In this document: positions 43,591 to 51,931 of the stretch, in pieces
Position numbering within the stretch: the first letter of the stretch is position 1
How the letters are laid out: the number at the start of each line of letters is the position of its first letter
Assembly: GCF_016862575.1 (NCBI RefSeq)
Contig: NZ_BONF01000009.1
Coordinates: forward strand, 62,001-126,000
Reading direction: 5' to 3'
Source of the DNA: Catellatospora bangladeshensis
GTDB lineage: Bacteria > Actinomycetota > Actinomycetes > Mycobacteriales > Micromonosporaceae
DNA length: 64,000 bases
Notes under the pieces: generated by a model
Told to the model about the DNA's origin: nothing
Database searches by the model: none
Seen by the model: the letters and a program-made list of their open reading frames with translations, nothing else
Position numbers and translations under genes: made by a program

Positions 43591-44859
43591 ATGCGTCTTT
43601 CCAGGCGTGTGGCGGTCGTGGCCGTCGCGGTCGGGACGATGTTCGCGACCGTGGCCTGTGGCAGCACCGACGAGCCCGGCGCGGCGAGCGCGGACGTCGA
43701 GGTCTTCACCTGGTGGGCCGACGGCGGTGAGAAGGCCGGTCTGGACGGCCTGGTCGGGGTATTCGGCACCGACTGCAAGGACTTCAAGTTCGTCAACGGC
43801 GCGGTGGCCGGCGGCGCGGGCAGCAACGCCAAGCAGGTGCTGGCCTCGCGGCTGCAGCAGAACGAGCCGCCGGACACGTTCCAGGCGCACGCGGGTGCCG
43901 AGCTGTCCGACTACATCAACGACGACCAGGTCGAGGACCTGTCGGCGCAGTACTCCGAGTGGGGTCTGACCAACGCGTTCCCCAAGGGCCTCATCGACAA
44001 CCTGACCGTGGACGGCAAGATCTACTCGGTGCCGGCCAACATCCACCGCGCCAACGTGCTGTGGAGCAACAAGACCGTGCTGGCCAAGGCGGGCATCACC
44101 AAGGACGCGACGACGCTGGAGGGCTTCTTCGCCGACCTTGACAAGCTGAAGGCCGCCGGGGTGGCCGCGCCGCTGGCACTGGGCAAGGACTGGACCCAGC
44201 AGATGCTGTTCGAGGCGCTGCTGATCAGCAAGCTCGGCCCGGACAAGTTCAACGCGCTGTGGAACGGCAGCGGCGACTGGGCCGGCGCGGAAATGACCGC
44301 GGCGATCAACGACTACAAGAAGCTGCTCACCTACACCAACAAGGACCGGGACACCTTCGACTGGACCGACGCCGAGAAGCTGCTGATGGACGGCAAGGCG
44401 GCGTACCAGCTGATGGGTGACTGGGAGGCGGCCGACCTCGACGCCAAGGGCTTCAAGGACTACGGCTGGTCGGTGTTCCCGGGCAACGGCAACGTGTTCC
44501 AGTGGCTGGCCGACTCGTTCGTGCTGCCCAAGGGCGCCAAGAACGCCGAGGGCACCAAGTGCTGGCTGAAGACGGTCGGCAGCGCGACCGGCCAGGCCGC
44601 GTTCAACCAGAAGAAGGGCTCGATCCCGGCCCGCACCGACGTCGGCACCGACGGCTTCCCGGCGTACCAGCAGGCCGCGATGGCCGACTGGAAGACCGCG
44701 ACCCAGGTGCCGAGCTGCCCGCACGGCTCGGCCTGCGCGCAGACCTGGCAGGGCGCCGTCTCCTCGGCGCAGGGCAAGTTCTCCAGCGACGGTGACGTCG
44801 CCGCGCTGCAGGCGGCGCTGGCGTCGGCCGCAGCGGAGTTCGGCCCGAAGAAGAAGTAG
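43591..44859 (+). CDS. sugar ABC transporter substrate-binding lipoprotein
   Basis: 422 residues. Signal peptide with lipobox (FATVACGS), then a type-I sugar-binding fold: VEVFTWWADGGEKAGLDGLV, NEPPDTFQAHAGAELSDYI, LMGDWEAADLDAKGF. Family members bind mono- or oligosaccharides outside the membrane. GGAGGAAGC precedes the ATG. First gene of an importer operon with two permeases and no ATPase; actinomycetes usually supply a shared MsiK-type ATPase from elsewhere. The sugar is not identifiable. Confidence 0.92.
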   Translation: MRLSRRVAVVAVAVGTMFATVACGSTDEPGAASADVEVFTWWADGGEKAGLDGLVGVFGTDCKDFKFVNGAVAGGAGSNAKQVLASRLQQNEPPDTFQAHAGAELSDYINDDQVEDLSAQYSEWGLTNAFPKGLIDNLTVDGKIYSVPANIHRANVLWSNKTVLAKAGITKDATTLEGFFADLDKLKAAGVAAPLALGKDWTQQMLFEALLISKLGPDKFNALWNGSGDWAGAEMTAAINDYKKLLTYTNKDRDTFDWTDAEKLLMDGKAAYQLMGDWEAADLDAKGFKDYGWSVFPGNGNVFQWLADSFVLPKGAKNAEGTKCWLKTVGSATGQAAFNQKKGSIPARTDVGTDGFPAYQQAAMADWKTATQVPSCPHGSACAQTWQGAVSSAQGKFSSDGDVAALQAALASAAAEFGPKKK

Positions 44860-44876
44860 GTTCGCCGCAAGGCAGC

Positions 44877-44912
44877 GAAGGGCACCCTCCCGAGCCGAGG
44901 AGGGTGCCCTTC
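44877..44912 (+). terminator. intercistronic stem-loop after the binding-protein gene
   Basis: 14-bp perfect stem (44877-44890 with 44899-44912; arm core AGGGCACCCTCC), 8-nt loop, 17 nt after the stop. Such structures let the binding protein mRNA outlast and exceed the permease part. It also contains a GTG (44904) that is therefore a poor start for the permease. Confidence 0.8.
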
Positions 44913-44930
44913 CTCAACGAGGAGGTCGCG

Positions 44931-45827
44931 TTGCGCCACCGTAGGCGGACCTGGATTCCCGGGCTGCTGCTCATCTCCCCGTCCCTGATCCTGCTGGCCG
45001 TCTTCGTGTACGGCCTGATCGGCTGGACGTTCAACCTGTCCCTGCAGGACCGCCACAACGCCCGGCCCGCCAAGGGCTACGTCGGGTTCGACAACTACAC
45101 CAAGCTGTTCACCGCCGACATCAACGACCGTTTCGTGCACTCGCTGCAGAACCTCGTCGTGTTCACGGTGGTGTTCATGGCCGGCACGCTGCTGTTCGGC
45201 CTCATCTGGGCGCTGCTGCTGGAGCGGCGGGCCAGGGCGGAGGGCTTCTTCCGCACGATCTACCTGTTCCCGATGGCGGTGTCGTTCGTCGCCTCGGGCG
45301 TGGTCTGGCGCTGGCTGATGAACACCGGTCAGGGCGACAGCGCGGGCGGCATCAACGCGATCTTCCACGGCCTCGGGCTGGGCTTCCTGGAGAGCCCGTG
45401 GTGGACCCATCCCGACTGGGGTATGGCCGCCATGGCGATGCCCGCGATCTGGCAGCTCGCCGGGTACGTGATGGCGCTGTTCCTGGCCGGGTTCCGCGGC
45501 ATTCCCGAGGAGCTGCGCGAGGCCGCCGTGGTGGACGGCGCGACCACCTTCCAGCTCTACCGCCAGGTGCTCTTCCCGCAGCTGACCCCGACGATCCTGT
45601 CAGCGCTCATCATCACCGGGCACATGTCCATGAAGATGTTCGACCTGATCATGTCGGTGTCCGGGGCGCAGTGGCTGACCGAGGTCCCCGCCGTGTACGT
45701 CTGGCAGACCCTGCTCACCCGCGACTACGCCAAGGCCGCCGCGATCTCGGTGTTCCTGCTGCTGGTCGTCGCGGTCGTGGTGGTGCCGTACCTGATCCAC
45801 GTCAACCGCTCGGAGAAGCGATCATGA
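44931..45827 (+). CDS. sugar ABC transporter permease (MalF-like)
   Basis: 298 residues, six membrane helices. Start LRHRRRTWIPGLLLISPSLI and the cytoplasmic EAA loop EAAVVDGATTFQLYRQV that docks to the ATPase. TTG start chosen: GAGGAGG is 5 nt ahead, while the upstream in-frame GTG is inside the stem-loop. Stop overlaps the next ATG (ATGA). Confidence 0.92.
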   Translation: MRHRRRTWIPGLLLISPSLILLAVFVYGLIGWTFNLSLQDRHNARPAKGYVGFDNYTKLFTADINDRFVHSLQNLVVFTVVFMAGTLLFGLIWALLLERRARAEGFFRTIYLFPMAVSFVASGVVWRWLMNTGQGDSAGGINAIFHGLGLGFLESPWWTHPDWGMAAMAMPAIWQLAGYVMALFLAGFRGIPEELREAAVVDGATTFQLYRQVLFPQLTPTILSALIITGHMSMKMFDLIMSVSGAQWLTEVPAVYVWQTLLTRDYAKAAAISVFLLLVVAVVVVPYLIHVNRSEKRS

Positions 45828-46711
45828 CCGCAGCCGTCGCCGACCCCGCCGTCCAGACGCAGGCCCCGGCTCCCGGCCCGGCGCGCCGGGCCGGCTTTCC
45901 GTGGGCCGCCCTGATCCGGTACGGGCTGCTGCTGTTCTTCGTGCTCATCGTGCTGATGCCGCTGTACGTCCTGGTCGTCACGAGCTTCAAGTCGGGGCGC
46001 GAGATCGGCGTCAACGGCCAGTGGAACCTGCCCGAGCAGTGGACCTTCGCGTCCTGGGCGAAGGCGTGGACCGCGCTGGGCCCGTCGTTCGGGCGCACGT
46101 TCCAGCTCGCCGTCCCGGTGGCGCTGCTGTCGTCGATCATCGGCGCGGCCAACGGGTTCGTGCTGTCGCGCTGGCGCTTCCCCGGCGCCGACCTGGTGTT
46201 CACGCTGATCCTGTTCGGCATGTTCATCCCGTACCAGGCGGTCATGATCCCGCTGCGGGAGATCGTGCTCTGGCTGGGCGTGCCGTCGGGCATCCCCACC
46301 CTGATCTTCGTGCACACCGTGTACGGCATCCCGATCTGCACCCTGATCTTCCGGAACTACTACGCCACCGTGGTGCCGGAGGAGCTGATCGAGGCGGGCC
46401 AGATGGACGGGGCGGGGCTGCTGCGCACGTTCCGCTCGCTGATCCTGCCGATCTCGATCCCGGGGTTCGTGGTGACCGTGATCTGGCAGTTCACCTCGTC
46501 GTGGAACGACTACCTGTTCGCCATCTTCCTGTCCAACACGCGCAACGGGCCGATCACGATCGCCCTGAACGCGCTGGCCGGGGCGCAGTCGCCGGACTAC
46601 GCCGCGTCGATGGCCGGGGCGCTGATCACGTCGCTGCCCACGCTGCTGGTGTACATCCTGCTGGGCCGCTGGTTCATCGGCGGCATGATGGCCGGCTCGG
46701 TCAAGAGCTGA
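45824..46711 (+). CDS. sugar ABC transporter permease (MalG-like)
   Basis: 295 residues. Six helices after a polar N-terminal tail of about 30 residues. EAA loop is EAGQMDGAGLLRTFRSLI. The C-terminal VYILLGRWFIGGMMAGSVKS end is characteristic of MalG/CUT1 permeases. Coupled to the first permease by ATGA. Operon ends with a strong terminator. Confidence 0.92.
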   Translation: MTAAVADPAVQTQAPAPGPARRAGFPWAALIRYGLLLFFVLIVLMPLYVLVVTSFKSGREIGVNGQWNLPEQWTFASWAKAWTALGPSFGRTFQLAVPVALLSSIIGAANGFVLSRWRFPGADLVFTLILFGMFIPYQAVMIPLREIVLWLGVPSGIPTLIFVHTVYGIPICTLIFRNYYATVVPEELIEAGQMDGAGLLRTFRSLILPISIPGFVVTVIWQFTSSWNDYLFAIFLSNTRNGPITIALNALAGAQSPDYAASMAGALITSLPTLLVYILLGRWFIGGMMAGSVKS

Positions 46712-46715
46712 CCCG

Positions 46716-46757
46716 CGCGTGGGACGGGCCGCCGCCCTGACCGGCCCGTCCCACGCG
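46716..46757 (+). terminator. terminator of the sugar ABC operon
   Basis: 15-bp perfect stem (46716-46730 with 46743-46757, CGCGTGGGACGGGCC and complement), 12-nt loop, beginning 5 nt after the stop. Confidence 0.85.
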
Positions 46758-46798
46758 GGGGTGTAAGGAGTCAACCGCGGTACGGTACTGTCTGCGCC

Positions 46799-48205
46799 AT
46801 GGCCGAGCAGCGATTCCACACCGGTAGTCACGACCTGCCCGTCTCCGCGGCGCTGGACGAGTTCATGCGCACGGGCTGGCTCGACTCCGAGCACCACGAC
46901 CTGCCGCGGGCGGAGGTGGCCGGGTGGACGCCGGCCCGGCGCGCCGCGCTGCACCGGGCGTTCCCGGGACACCGGCTCGTGGTCCCGGCGGGCACCTTCA
47001 AGGCCCGCTCCAACGACCAGGACTACCGCTTCCGGCCGCACTCGGCGTACGTGTGGCTGACCGGCGACCAGTCCAGCGACGGCGTGGTCGTGGTCGAGCC
47101 GGACGGCGACGCCGTGCTCTACCTGCGCCCGCGCTCCGCCCGCGACAACGGCGAGTTCTTCCGCGACCGCCGCTACGGCGAGCTGTGGGCTGGCCGCCGC
47201 CCCACCCTGGGCGAGAGCACCCGCGCGCTCGGCGTGCCCACCCGCCACCGGGACGAGCTGCTCGCCGCGCTGAAGCCGGACACCCCGACGCTGGTGCTGC
47301 GCGGCCTGGACGCCGAGGTCGACACGGCGGTCGCGCCGTCGTCGGGCGACGCGGAACTCAAGGCGGTGCTCGCCGAGCTGCGGCTGGTCAAGGACGCCTG
47401 GGAGATCGCGCAGCTGGAGGAGGCCGTCGCGATCACCACGCGCGGCTTCGAGGACGTGGTGCGGGCGCTGCCGCAGGCGAAGGCCACCTCGGAGCGGCTG
47501 CTGGAGGGCGTGTTCTGGCAGCGGGCCCGGCTGGAGGGCAACGAGGTCGGCTACCACTCGATCGTGGCAGCCGGGGCGCACGCGGCGACGCTGCACTGGA
47601 TCGACAACGACGGCCCGGTGCGCGACGGCGACCTGCTGCTGCTCGACGCGGGCGCGGAGACGCGCAGCCTGTACACCGCCGACATCACCCGGGTGGTGCC
47701 GATCTCCGGGCACTTCACCCCGCTGCAGCGCGACCTGTACGAGCTGTGCCGCAAGGCCAACGACGCGTCGCTGGCCGCGCTGGTGCCGGGCGCGGCCTAC
47801 CGGGACTTCCACCGCGCGGCGATGCGGGTGTACGCGTACGGCCTGGCCGATCTCGGCATCCTGCCGGTGTCGGCGGAGGAGGCGCTGGACGAGGAGAGCG
47901 GCCTGTACCGGCGCTGGACGCTGTGCGGCTCGGGCCACATGCTCGGCCTGGACGTGCACGACTGCGCCGCGTCGCGCGCCGAGAACTACCTGGACGGCAC
48001 GCTGACGCCGGGGCACGTGCTGACCGTGGAGCCGGGCATCTACTTCCAGCCCGACGACGGGCTGATCCCGGCGGAGCTGCGGGGCATGGGCTTCCGGATC
48101 GAGGAGGACCTGCTCATCACCGAGACCGGCTACCGGATGCTGTCGGACGGGCTGCCGCGCACCGCGTCCGACGTGGAGTCCTGGATGCACCGGCTGGCTT
48201 CTTAA
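46799..48205 (+). CDS. pepP: Xaa-Pro aminopeptidase P (M24 family)
   Basis: 468 residues. N-terminal creatinase-like domain (FKARSNDQDYRFRPHSAYVW is the AMP_N hallmark), C-terminal pita-bread domain with metal ligands in LLLLDAGAETRSLYTADITR (two Asp), GSGHMLGLDVHD (His), VEPGIYF (Glu) and GFRIEEDLLI (Glu). It removes an N-terminal residue ahead of proline, in the cytoplasm. TACTGT ends 7 nt before the ATG (leaderless). Confidence 0.93.
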   Translation: MAEQRFHTGSHDLPVSAALDEFMRTGWLDSEHHDLPRAEVAGWTPARRAALHRAFPGHRLVVPAGTFKARSNDQDYRFRPHSAYVWLTGDQSSDGVVVVEPDGDAVLYLRPRSARDNGEFFRDRRYGELWAGRRPTLGESTRALGVPTRHRDELLAALKPDTPTLVLRGLDAEVDTAVAPSSGDAELKAVLAELRLVKDAWEIAQLEEAVAITTRGFEDVVRALPQAKATSERLLEGVFWQRARLEGNEVGYHSIVAAGAHAATLHWIDNDGPVRDGDLLLLDAGAETRSLYTADITRVVPISGHFTPLQRDLYELCRKANDASLAALVPGAAYRDFHRAAMRVYAYGLADLGILPVSAEEALDEESGLYRRWTLCGSGHMLGLDVHDCAASRAENYLDGTLTPGHVLTVEPGIYFQPDDGLIPAELRGMGFRIEEDLLITETGYRMLSDGLPRTASDVESWMHRLAS

Positions 48206-48267
48206 CAGTTCGTTCACAGGTCCGCAATGGACACCCGTGGTCAGCATGCTGACTGCGTGACAGGTGC

Positions 48268-48329
48268 CTCACGGGGGACTGTGGACATCACGCCGTCACA
48301 CGGCGTGATGTCCACCGTCCCCCAGTGAG
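48268..48329 (+). terminator. very long hairpin between pepP and the HAF-repeat gene
   Basis: Core arm 48281-48295 (GTGGACATCACGCCG) pairs perfectly with 48301-48315 around a TCACA loop. After one T/C mismatch GGGGGAC (48273-48279) pairs with GTCCCCC (48317-48323), then CTCAC pairs with GTGAG (48325-48329). About 27 pairs in total. It may terminate pepP or act in the leader of the next gene, whose GTG is 12 nt away. Confidence 0.75.
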
Positions 48330-48340
48330 AGCGAGCGCCC

Positions 48341-49336
48341 GTGAAGACACTCCGGCGGACCATGTCCGCGGCGGCCGCGGCCGTCGTGCTGTCCGTGTCG
48401 CTGACCGCCGCCCCGGCTGCGGCGAGCGGCGGCCTGCACGCCGTCGACCTCGGCACGCTGACCGGCACCTGCTGCAGCGTCGCGTACGACCTCAACGACC
48501 AGGGGGTCGTGGTCGGGGCGAGCCAGGTCGGCACCGGTGAGAACCCGCCGGAGCGGGCGTTCCGGTGGCGCAACGGCACCATGACCGACCTCGGCACGCT
48601 GGGCGGCTCGAGCGCCTCCGCGCAGGCCGTCAACAACAACGGCTGGGTCGTCGGCTACAGCCTGCTCGCCGACGGCGTCACCACGCACGCTTTCCTGTGG
48701 CGGCCCGCGCTGGGCATGCTCGACCTCGGCTCGCTCGGGGCCGACAGCGTCGCCGTGGACGTCAACGACGCGGGCGTCGTCGTCGGGTACTACGTCGACA
48801 GCGGCACGCTGCGCGGCTTCCGCTGGGCGAACGGCGTGCTGACGCAGCTCACCACCACGTCCGGCCATCCGTTCGTGCCGTCCGGGATCAACCGCTACGG
48901 CATGGTCTCCGGCACCGCCGAGGACCAGCCCGCGACGTGGCAGGCGGGCACGGTGCGGCTGTACGGCCTGCTCGGCGCCGAGGGCACCGCGCTCAACGAC
49001 TACGGCGACGTCGCCGCGGTCACCGGCTACCCGTACTACGTGCCGTTCGTGTGGCGCGCGAGCGACATGAACGACCCGCTGTTCACGCCGGCGGCCACCC
49101 AGTTCGCGGGCACCACCGACATCAACGAGGCGCGCCACGTCGTCGGCTGGCGGCAGGACGCGTCCGGGGTCCGTGCCGTGTTCTGGTCGCCCACGGGCAC
49201 CCCGCACCTGCTGCCGGGCCTGGCCCCGGGCGCGCAGTCGCGGGCGCACGCGGTGAACAAGCACGGGCAGGCCGTCGGCCAGGGCAACCTCAACACCACC
49301 ACGGGCGACTACCACGCCGTGCTCTGGACGCACTGA
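48341..49336 (+). CDS. secreted HAF-repeat protein
   Basis: 331 residues. Signal peptide (VKTLRRTMSAAAAAVVLSVS ... AAAS) then about six HAF-type beta repeats of 40-50 residues, each with a pattern like DLGTLGG.S..A.AVNNNGWVVGYS and ending AFLWR or GFRWA. These form a beta-propeller-like extracellular protein of unknown role. GTG start. Closed by a strong terminator. Confidence 0.85.
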   Translation: MKTLRRTMSAAAAAVVLSVSLTAAPAAASGGLHAVDLGTLTGTCCSVAYDLNDQGVVVGASQVGTGENPPERAFRWRNGTMTDLGTLGGSSASAQAVNNNGWVVGYSLLADGVTTHAFLWRPALGMLDLGSLGADSVAVDVNDAGVVVGYYVDSGTLRGFRWANGVLTQLTTTSGHPFVPSGINRYGMVSGTAEDQPATWQAGTVRLYGLLGAEGTALNDYGDVAAVTGYPYYVPFVWRASDMNDPLFTPAATQFAGTTDINEARHVVGWRQDASGVRAVFWSPTGTPHLLPGLAPGAQSRAHAVNKHGQAVGQGNLNTTTGDYHAVLWTH

Positions 49337-49343
49337 ACCCTCC

Positions 49344-49389
49344 GGTGATCGAAGCTCCCGCCGACGGCGTGGCGGGAGCCTCGATCACC
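49344..49389 (+). terminator. terminator of the HAF-repeat gene
   Basis: 18 pairs: GGTGATCGA (49344-49352) and GCTCCCGCC (49354-49362) against 49371-49379 and 49381-49389, one A/C mismatch, 8-nt loop. It starts 8 nt after the stop. Confidence 0.88.
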
Positions 49390-49403
49390 TAGGCTGGGCG
49401 GCT

Positions 49404-50267
49404 GTGTCCTTTGTGTTCTGCGCCGATCCGCTCACCCCCGGCCGTGTCGACCCGCACTTCGCGGGGCAGGCTCGGGCGGCGCGCGAGGCGGGCGGCACCG
49501 TCGCGCTGCTCGACCACGACGCGCTGCTCGCCGGGGACGTCGCCGGTGCGGTCCGCCGCGTCCCGCGCGACCTCGGTGAGGTCTGGTATCGCGGCTGGAT
49601 GATCCCCACCGGCCGCTACGCCGAGCTGGCCGGGGCGCTCGCCGCGCGGGGCGTGATCCTGCGCGTCTCTCCGGAGGCATACCGTGCCGCGCACGAGCTG
49701 CCTGGCTGGTACGCCGCGCTGGCCGAGGTGACGCCGCGCAGCGTGTGGACGCCGTGGGAGCCCGGCGTGGCGCCGACGACGGAGCAGGCCGCAGCGCTGG
49801 CCGCGCCGCTGGGCAGCGGCCCGGCCGTGGTCAAGGACTACGTGAAGTCCCGCAAGCACGAGTGGGACGAGGCCTGCTTCGTGCCCGACCTCGCCGACAC
49901 CGCGCACCTGCGGCGGGTGCTGGCCCGGCTGGTCGAGCTGCAGGAGGACACCCTGCAGGGCGGTCTGGTGGTACGCCGGTTCGAGCACTTCGCGCGCCGG
50001 GACGGCCGCACGGTCGAGGCCCGCGTGTGGTGGGTGCACGGCGAGCCGGTCCTGACCGGCCCGCACCCGGACACCCCGGACCTGGCGGCCGCGCCCGGCC
50101 TGGCGGCGATCGCGCCGCTCGTGGCGGCGTTCGGGCATCCGTTCGTCACCACCGATGTCGCGCTGCGTGACGACGGCGCGTGGCGGGTGGTCGAGCTGGG
50201 CGACGGACAGGTCAGCGATCTGCCGTCCGGGCTGGACCCGGCTGCCCTGATCGCCGGTCTGGCCTGA
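49404..50267 (+). CDS. ATP-grasp domain protein
   Basis: 287 residues, C-terminal ATP-grasp (DUF4343-like): AVVKDYVKSRKHEWDEACFV supplies the ATP-binding Lys, FEHFARRDGRTVEARVWWV and TTDVALRDDGAWRVVELGDG the metal-binding acidic end. It should join a carboxylate to an amine; substrate unknown. TAGGCT ends 8 nt before the GTG (leaderless). Convergent with the LacI gene, stops 10 nt apart. Confidence 0.82.
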   Translation: MSFVFCADPLTPGRVDPHFAGQARAAREAGGTVALLDHDALLAGDVAGAVRRVPRDLGEVWYRGWMIPTGRYAELAGALAARGVILRVSPEAYRAAHELPGWYAALAEVTPRSVWTPWEPGVAPTTEQAAALAAPLGSGPAVVKDYVKSRKHEWDEACFVPDLADTAHLRRVLARLVELQEDTLQGGLVVRRFEHFARRDGRTVEARVWWVHGEPVLTGPHPDTPDLAAAPGLAAIAPLVAAFGHPFVTTDVALRDDGAWRVVELGDGQVSDLPSGLDPAALIAGLA

Positions 50268-50277
50268 TCGCCGCAGG

Positions 50278-51375
50278 TCAGCGCTCCGGAACCGGTTCCG
50301 GGAACGGTGCCGCGACGGCGATCGCCGGCAGCTGCTCGGCGCGCACCCGGCGGCTGCGCTGACCCGGGATCCGGCCCACCGGCGGGGTGCTGCCGCGCAC
50401 CACCAGCGTCGTCGCCAGCGGCGCGGCGGGCGCGGCCGGGCGCCCGCCGTCAAGCCGGGTGACCAGGTCACGGGCCGCGGCGGCGCCGAGTTCGGCCCAG
50501 GGCACCCGGACCGTGGTCAGCGGCGGCGACGTGTACGCGGCGGGCGCGACGTCGCCGAGCCCGACCACCGCCACTTCGCCGGGCACCTGCCGCCCCGACT
50601 CGTACAGCGCCCGCAGCGCCCCGGCCGCCATCGCGTCGCCGTGCACGAACAGCCCGTCGAAGAACAGCCGGGCCCGCAGCAGCCGCTGCACCGCGTCGTA
50701 TCCGCCCTGCTCGGAGCCGTCGGCCTCGGTCACGTGGCTGGCCCGGAGCACCGCGCCGGTGCCGGTCAGCCGGTCGGTGAAACCCTCCGCGCACGCGTTG
50801 CCGAACCCGTCCGCCGCGGGTCCTGTGATCATGGCGATGCGCAGCCGGCCCGCGGCCAGCAGCAGATCCGCCGCGCCCGCGCCGCCGCCGGGGTAGTCGG
50901 CGCCGACGGACGGCAGCCCGCTGGGCCGCCCGCCGGTCTCCACCACGACCACCGGCAGGCCGTGATCGTGCAGCTCACGCAGCTCGGCGACGGCCTCGCC
51001 GGGGTCCACGGCGAGCACGCCGTCCACCGCGTGGGCGCGTACGCTCGCCGCGAAGCGCTCCAGCGCCGGGCCGTCCCCGGCGGCGGCGTGCAGCAGCAGC
51101 CCGTAACCGGTCGGCGCCAGCCCGTCGGCGACGCCCTGCAGCAGCTCCGGCATCCACGGGGTGTGCAGCGACGGCGCCAGCACGCCGACGGTGCGGCTGC
51201 GGCCGCTGGCCAGGCCGACCGCGCGGGCGCTGGGCACGTACCCGGTCTCGGCCATGATCTCCTGGATACGGGCCTGGGTGGCCTGGTCGACGTCGGGCCG
51301 GCCGTTGAGCACCCGCGACACCGTCGCCTTGCTCACCCCGGCCAGGCGGGCGATGTCCGCGATCGTCACGCGCAT
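50278..51375 (-). CDS. LacI family transcriptional regulator
   Basis: 365 residues. HTH and hinge at the start (TIADIARLAGVSKATVSRVL), then a periplasmic-binding-like effector domain (RTVGVLAPSLHTPWMPELLQ; DGLFVHGDAMAAGALRALYE). Effector likely a sugar, unknown. Upstream at 51403-51416 and again in the last codons (50287-50300) lies CGGAACCGGTTCCG, so the gene is flanked by the same palindrome. No sugar gene is next to it; targets may be itself and distant genes. Confidence 0.92.
   Translation of the reverse strand: MRVTIADIARLAGVSKATVSRVLNGRPDVDQATQARIQEIMAETGYVPSARAVGLASGRSRTVGVLAPSLHTPWMPELLQGVADGLAPTGYGLLLHAAAGDGPALERFAASVRAHAVDGVLAVDPGEAVAELRELHDHGLPVVVVETGGRPSGLPSVGADYPGGGAGAADLLLAAGRLRIAMITGPAADGFGNACAEGFTDRLTGTGAVLRASHVTEADGSEQGGYDAVQRLLRARLFFDGLFVHGDAMAAGALRALYESGRQVPGEVAVVGLGDVAPAAYTSPPLTTVRVPWAELGAAAARDLVTRLDGGRPAAPAAPLATTLVVRGSTPPVGRIPGQRSRRVRAEQLPAIAVAAPFPEPVPER
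50287..50300. promoter_or_regulatory. CGGAACCGGTTCCG palindrome inside the LacI C-terminus
   Basis: The 14-bp palindrome encodes part of the last residues (EPVPER). It is identical to the upstream site at 51403-51416, 1116 bp away centre to centre. May be a second operator for looping, or chance. Confidence 0.5.
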
Positions 51376-51402
51376 GTGGACCTCCGCAGCACTGCCGCCT
51401 CA

Positions 51403-51416
51403 CGGAACCGGTTCCG
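51403..51416. promoter_or_regulatory. LacI-type operator upstream of its own gene
   Basis: CGGAACCGGTTCCG, a perfect 14-bp palindrome with central CG, 28 bp before the start codon. It is followed by a related half-site GGGACCGGTA. Typical of LacI autoregulation. Confidence 0.7.
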
Positions 51417-51520
51417 GGACCGGTAGCGGCTACACACGGTAAGCGGCCGCCAAGGCGTCATGTCAAGGCCGATCGGTTATTCGGTCGGCCGTGCCCGCCT
51501 ACCCGGCTACGGTGTCGCCC

Positions 51521-51880
51521 ATGCCGTTCATCTCCTCGGTCGTCATCCACTGCCGCGACCCGTACCTGATGGCGCCGTTCTGGAGCCTGGTCACCGGCCT
51601 GCCGCCGGTCGAGGGGGACCGGGTCGCGCTGGCCGAGCGCTCGCTGGCCGACGGCGAGTCGGTGCTGCTGCGCCACCCCGGCGCCGGGCCCGACGTGTGG
51701 ATCGCCCAGGCGCGGGAGCTGCTCCCGGTCGGCCGGATCCACCTCGACGTCGTCGCCGACGCGGCAGAGCGGGCGGCGATCGTCGCGGCCGGTGCGACGC
51801 TGGTGCGCGAGCAGGAGGATCTGTCGGTCTACACCGACCCCGAGGGCAACGAGTTCTGCCTGCTGCACGAGCGTCACTGA
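51521..51880 (+). CDS. VOC (glyoxalase-like) family protein
   Basis: 119 residues, two beta-alpha-beta-beta-beta units: SSVVIHCRDPYLMAPFWSLV and the ending VYTDPEGNEFCLLHE, with metal-ligand candidates His in both halves and the final Glu. Members include glyoxalases and resistance proteins; substrate unknown. The ATG was chosen because TACGGT ends 7 nt upstream (leaderless); an upstream in-frame GTG precedes that promoter. Confidence 0.8.
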   Translation: MPFISSVVIHCRDPYLMAPFWSLVTGLPPVEGDRVALAERSLADGESVLLRHPGAGPDVWIAQARELLPVGRIHLDVVADAAERAAIVAAGATLVREQEDLSVYTDPEGNEFCLLHERH

Positions 51881-51931
51881 GCACCGGGCATCGCGCTGAC
51901 CCGGCGCATCCGCCCGACTAGGATCATGCAC

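Noticed and set aside
44904-44930. GTG at 44904 as start of the first permease
   Set aside because: It lies inside the 14-bp stem-loop; TTG at 44931 has GAGGAGG at the right distance.
45725-48247. 840-codon minus-strand frame opposite permease and pepP
   Set aside because: Spans two well-supported genes and a terminator; low-complexity translation.
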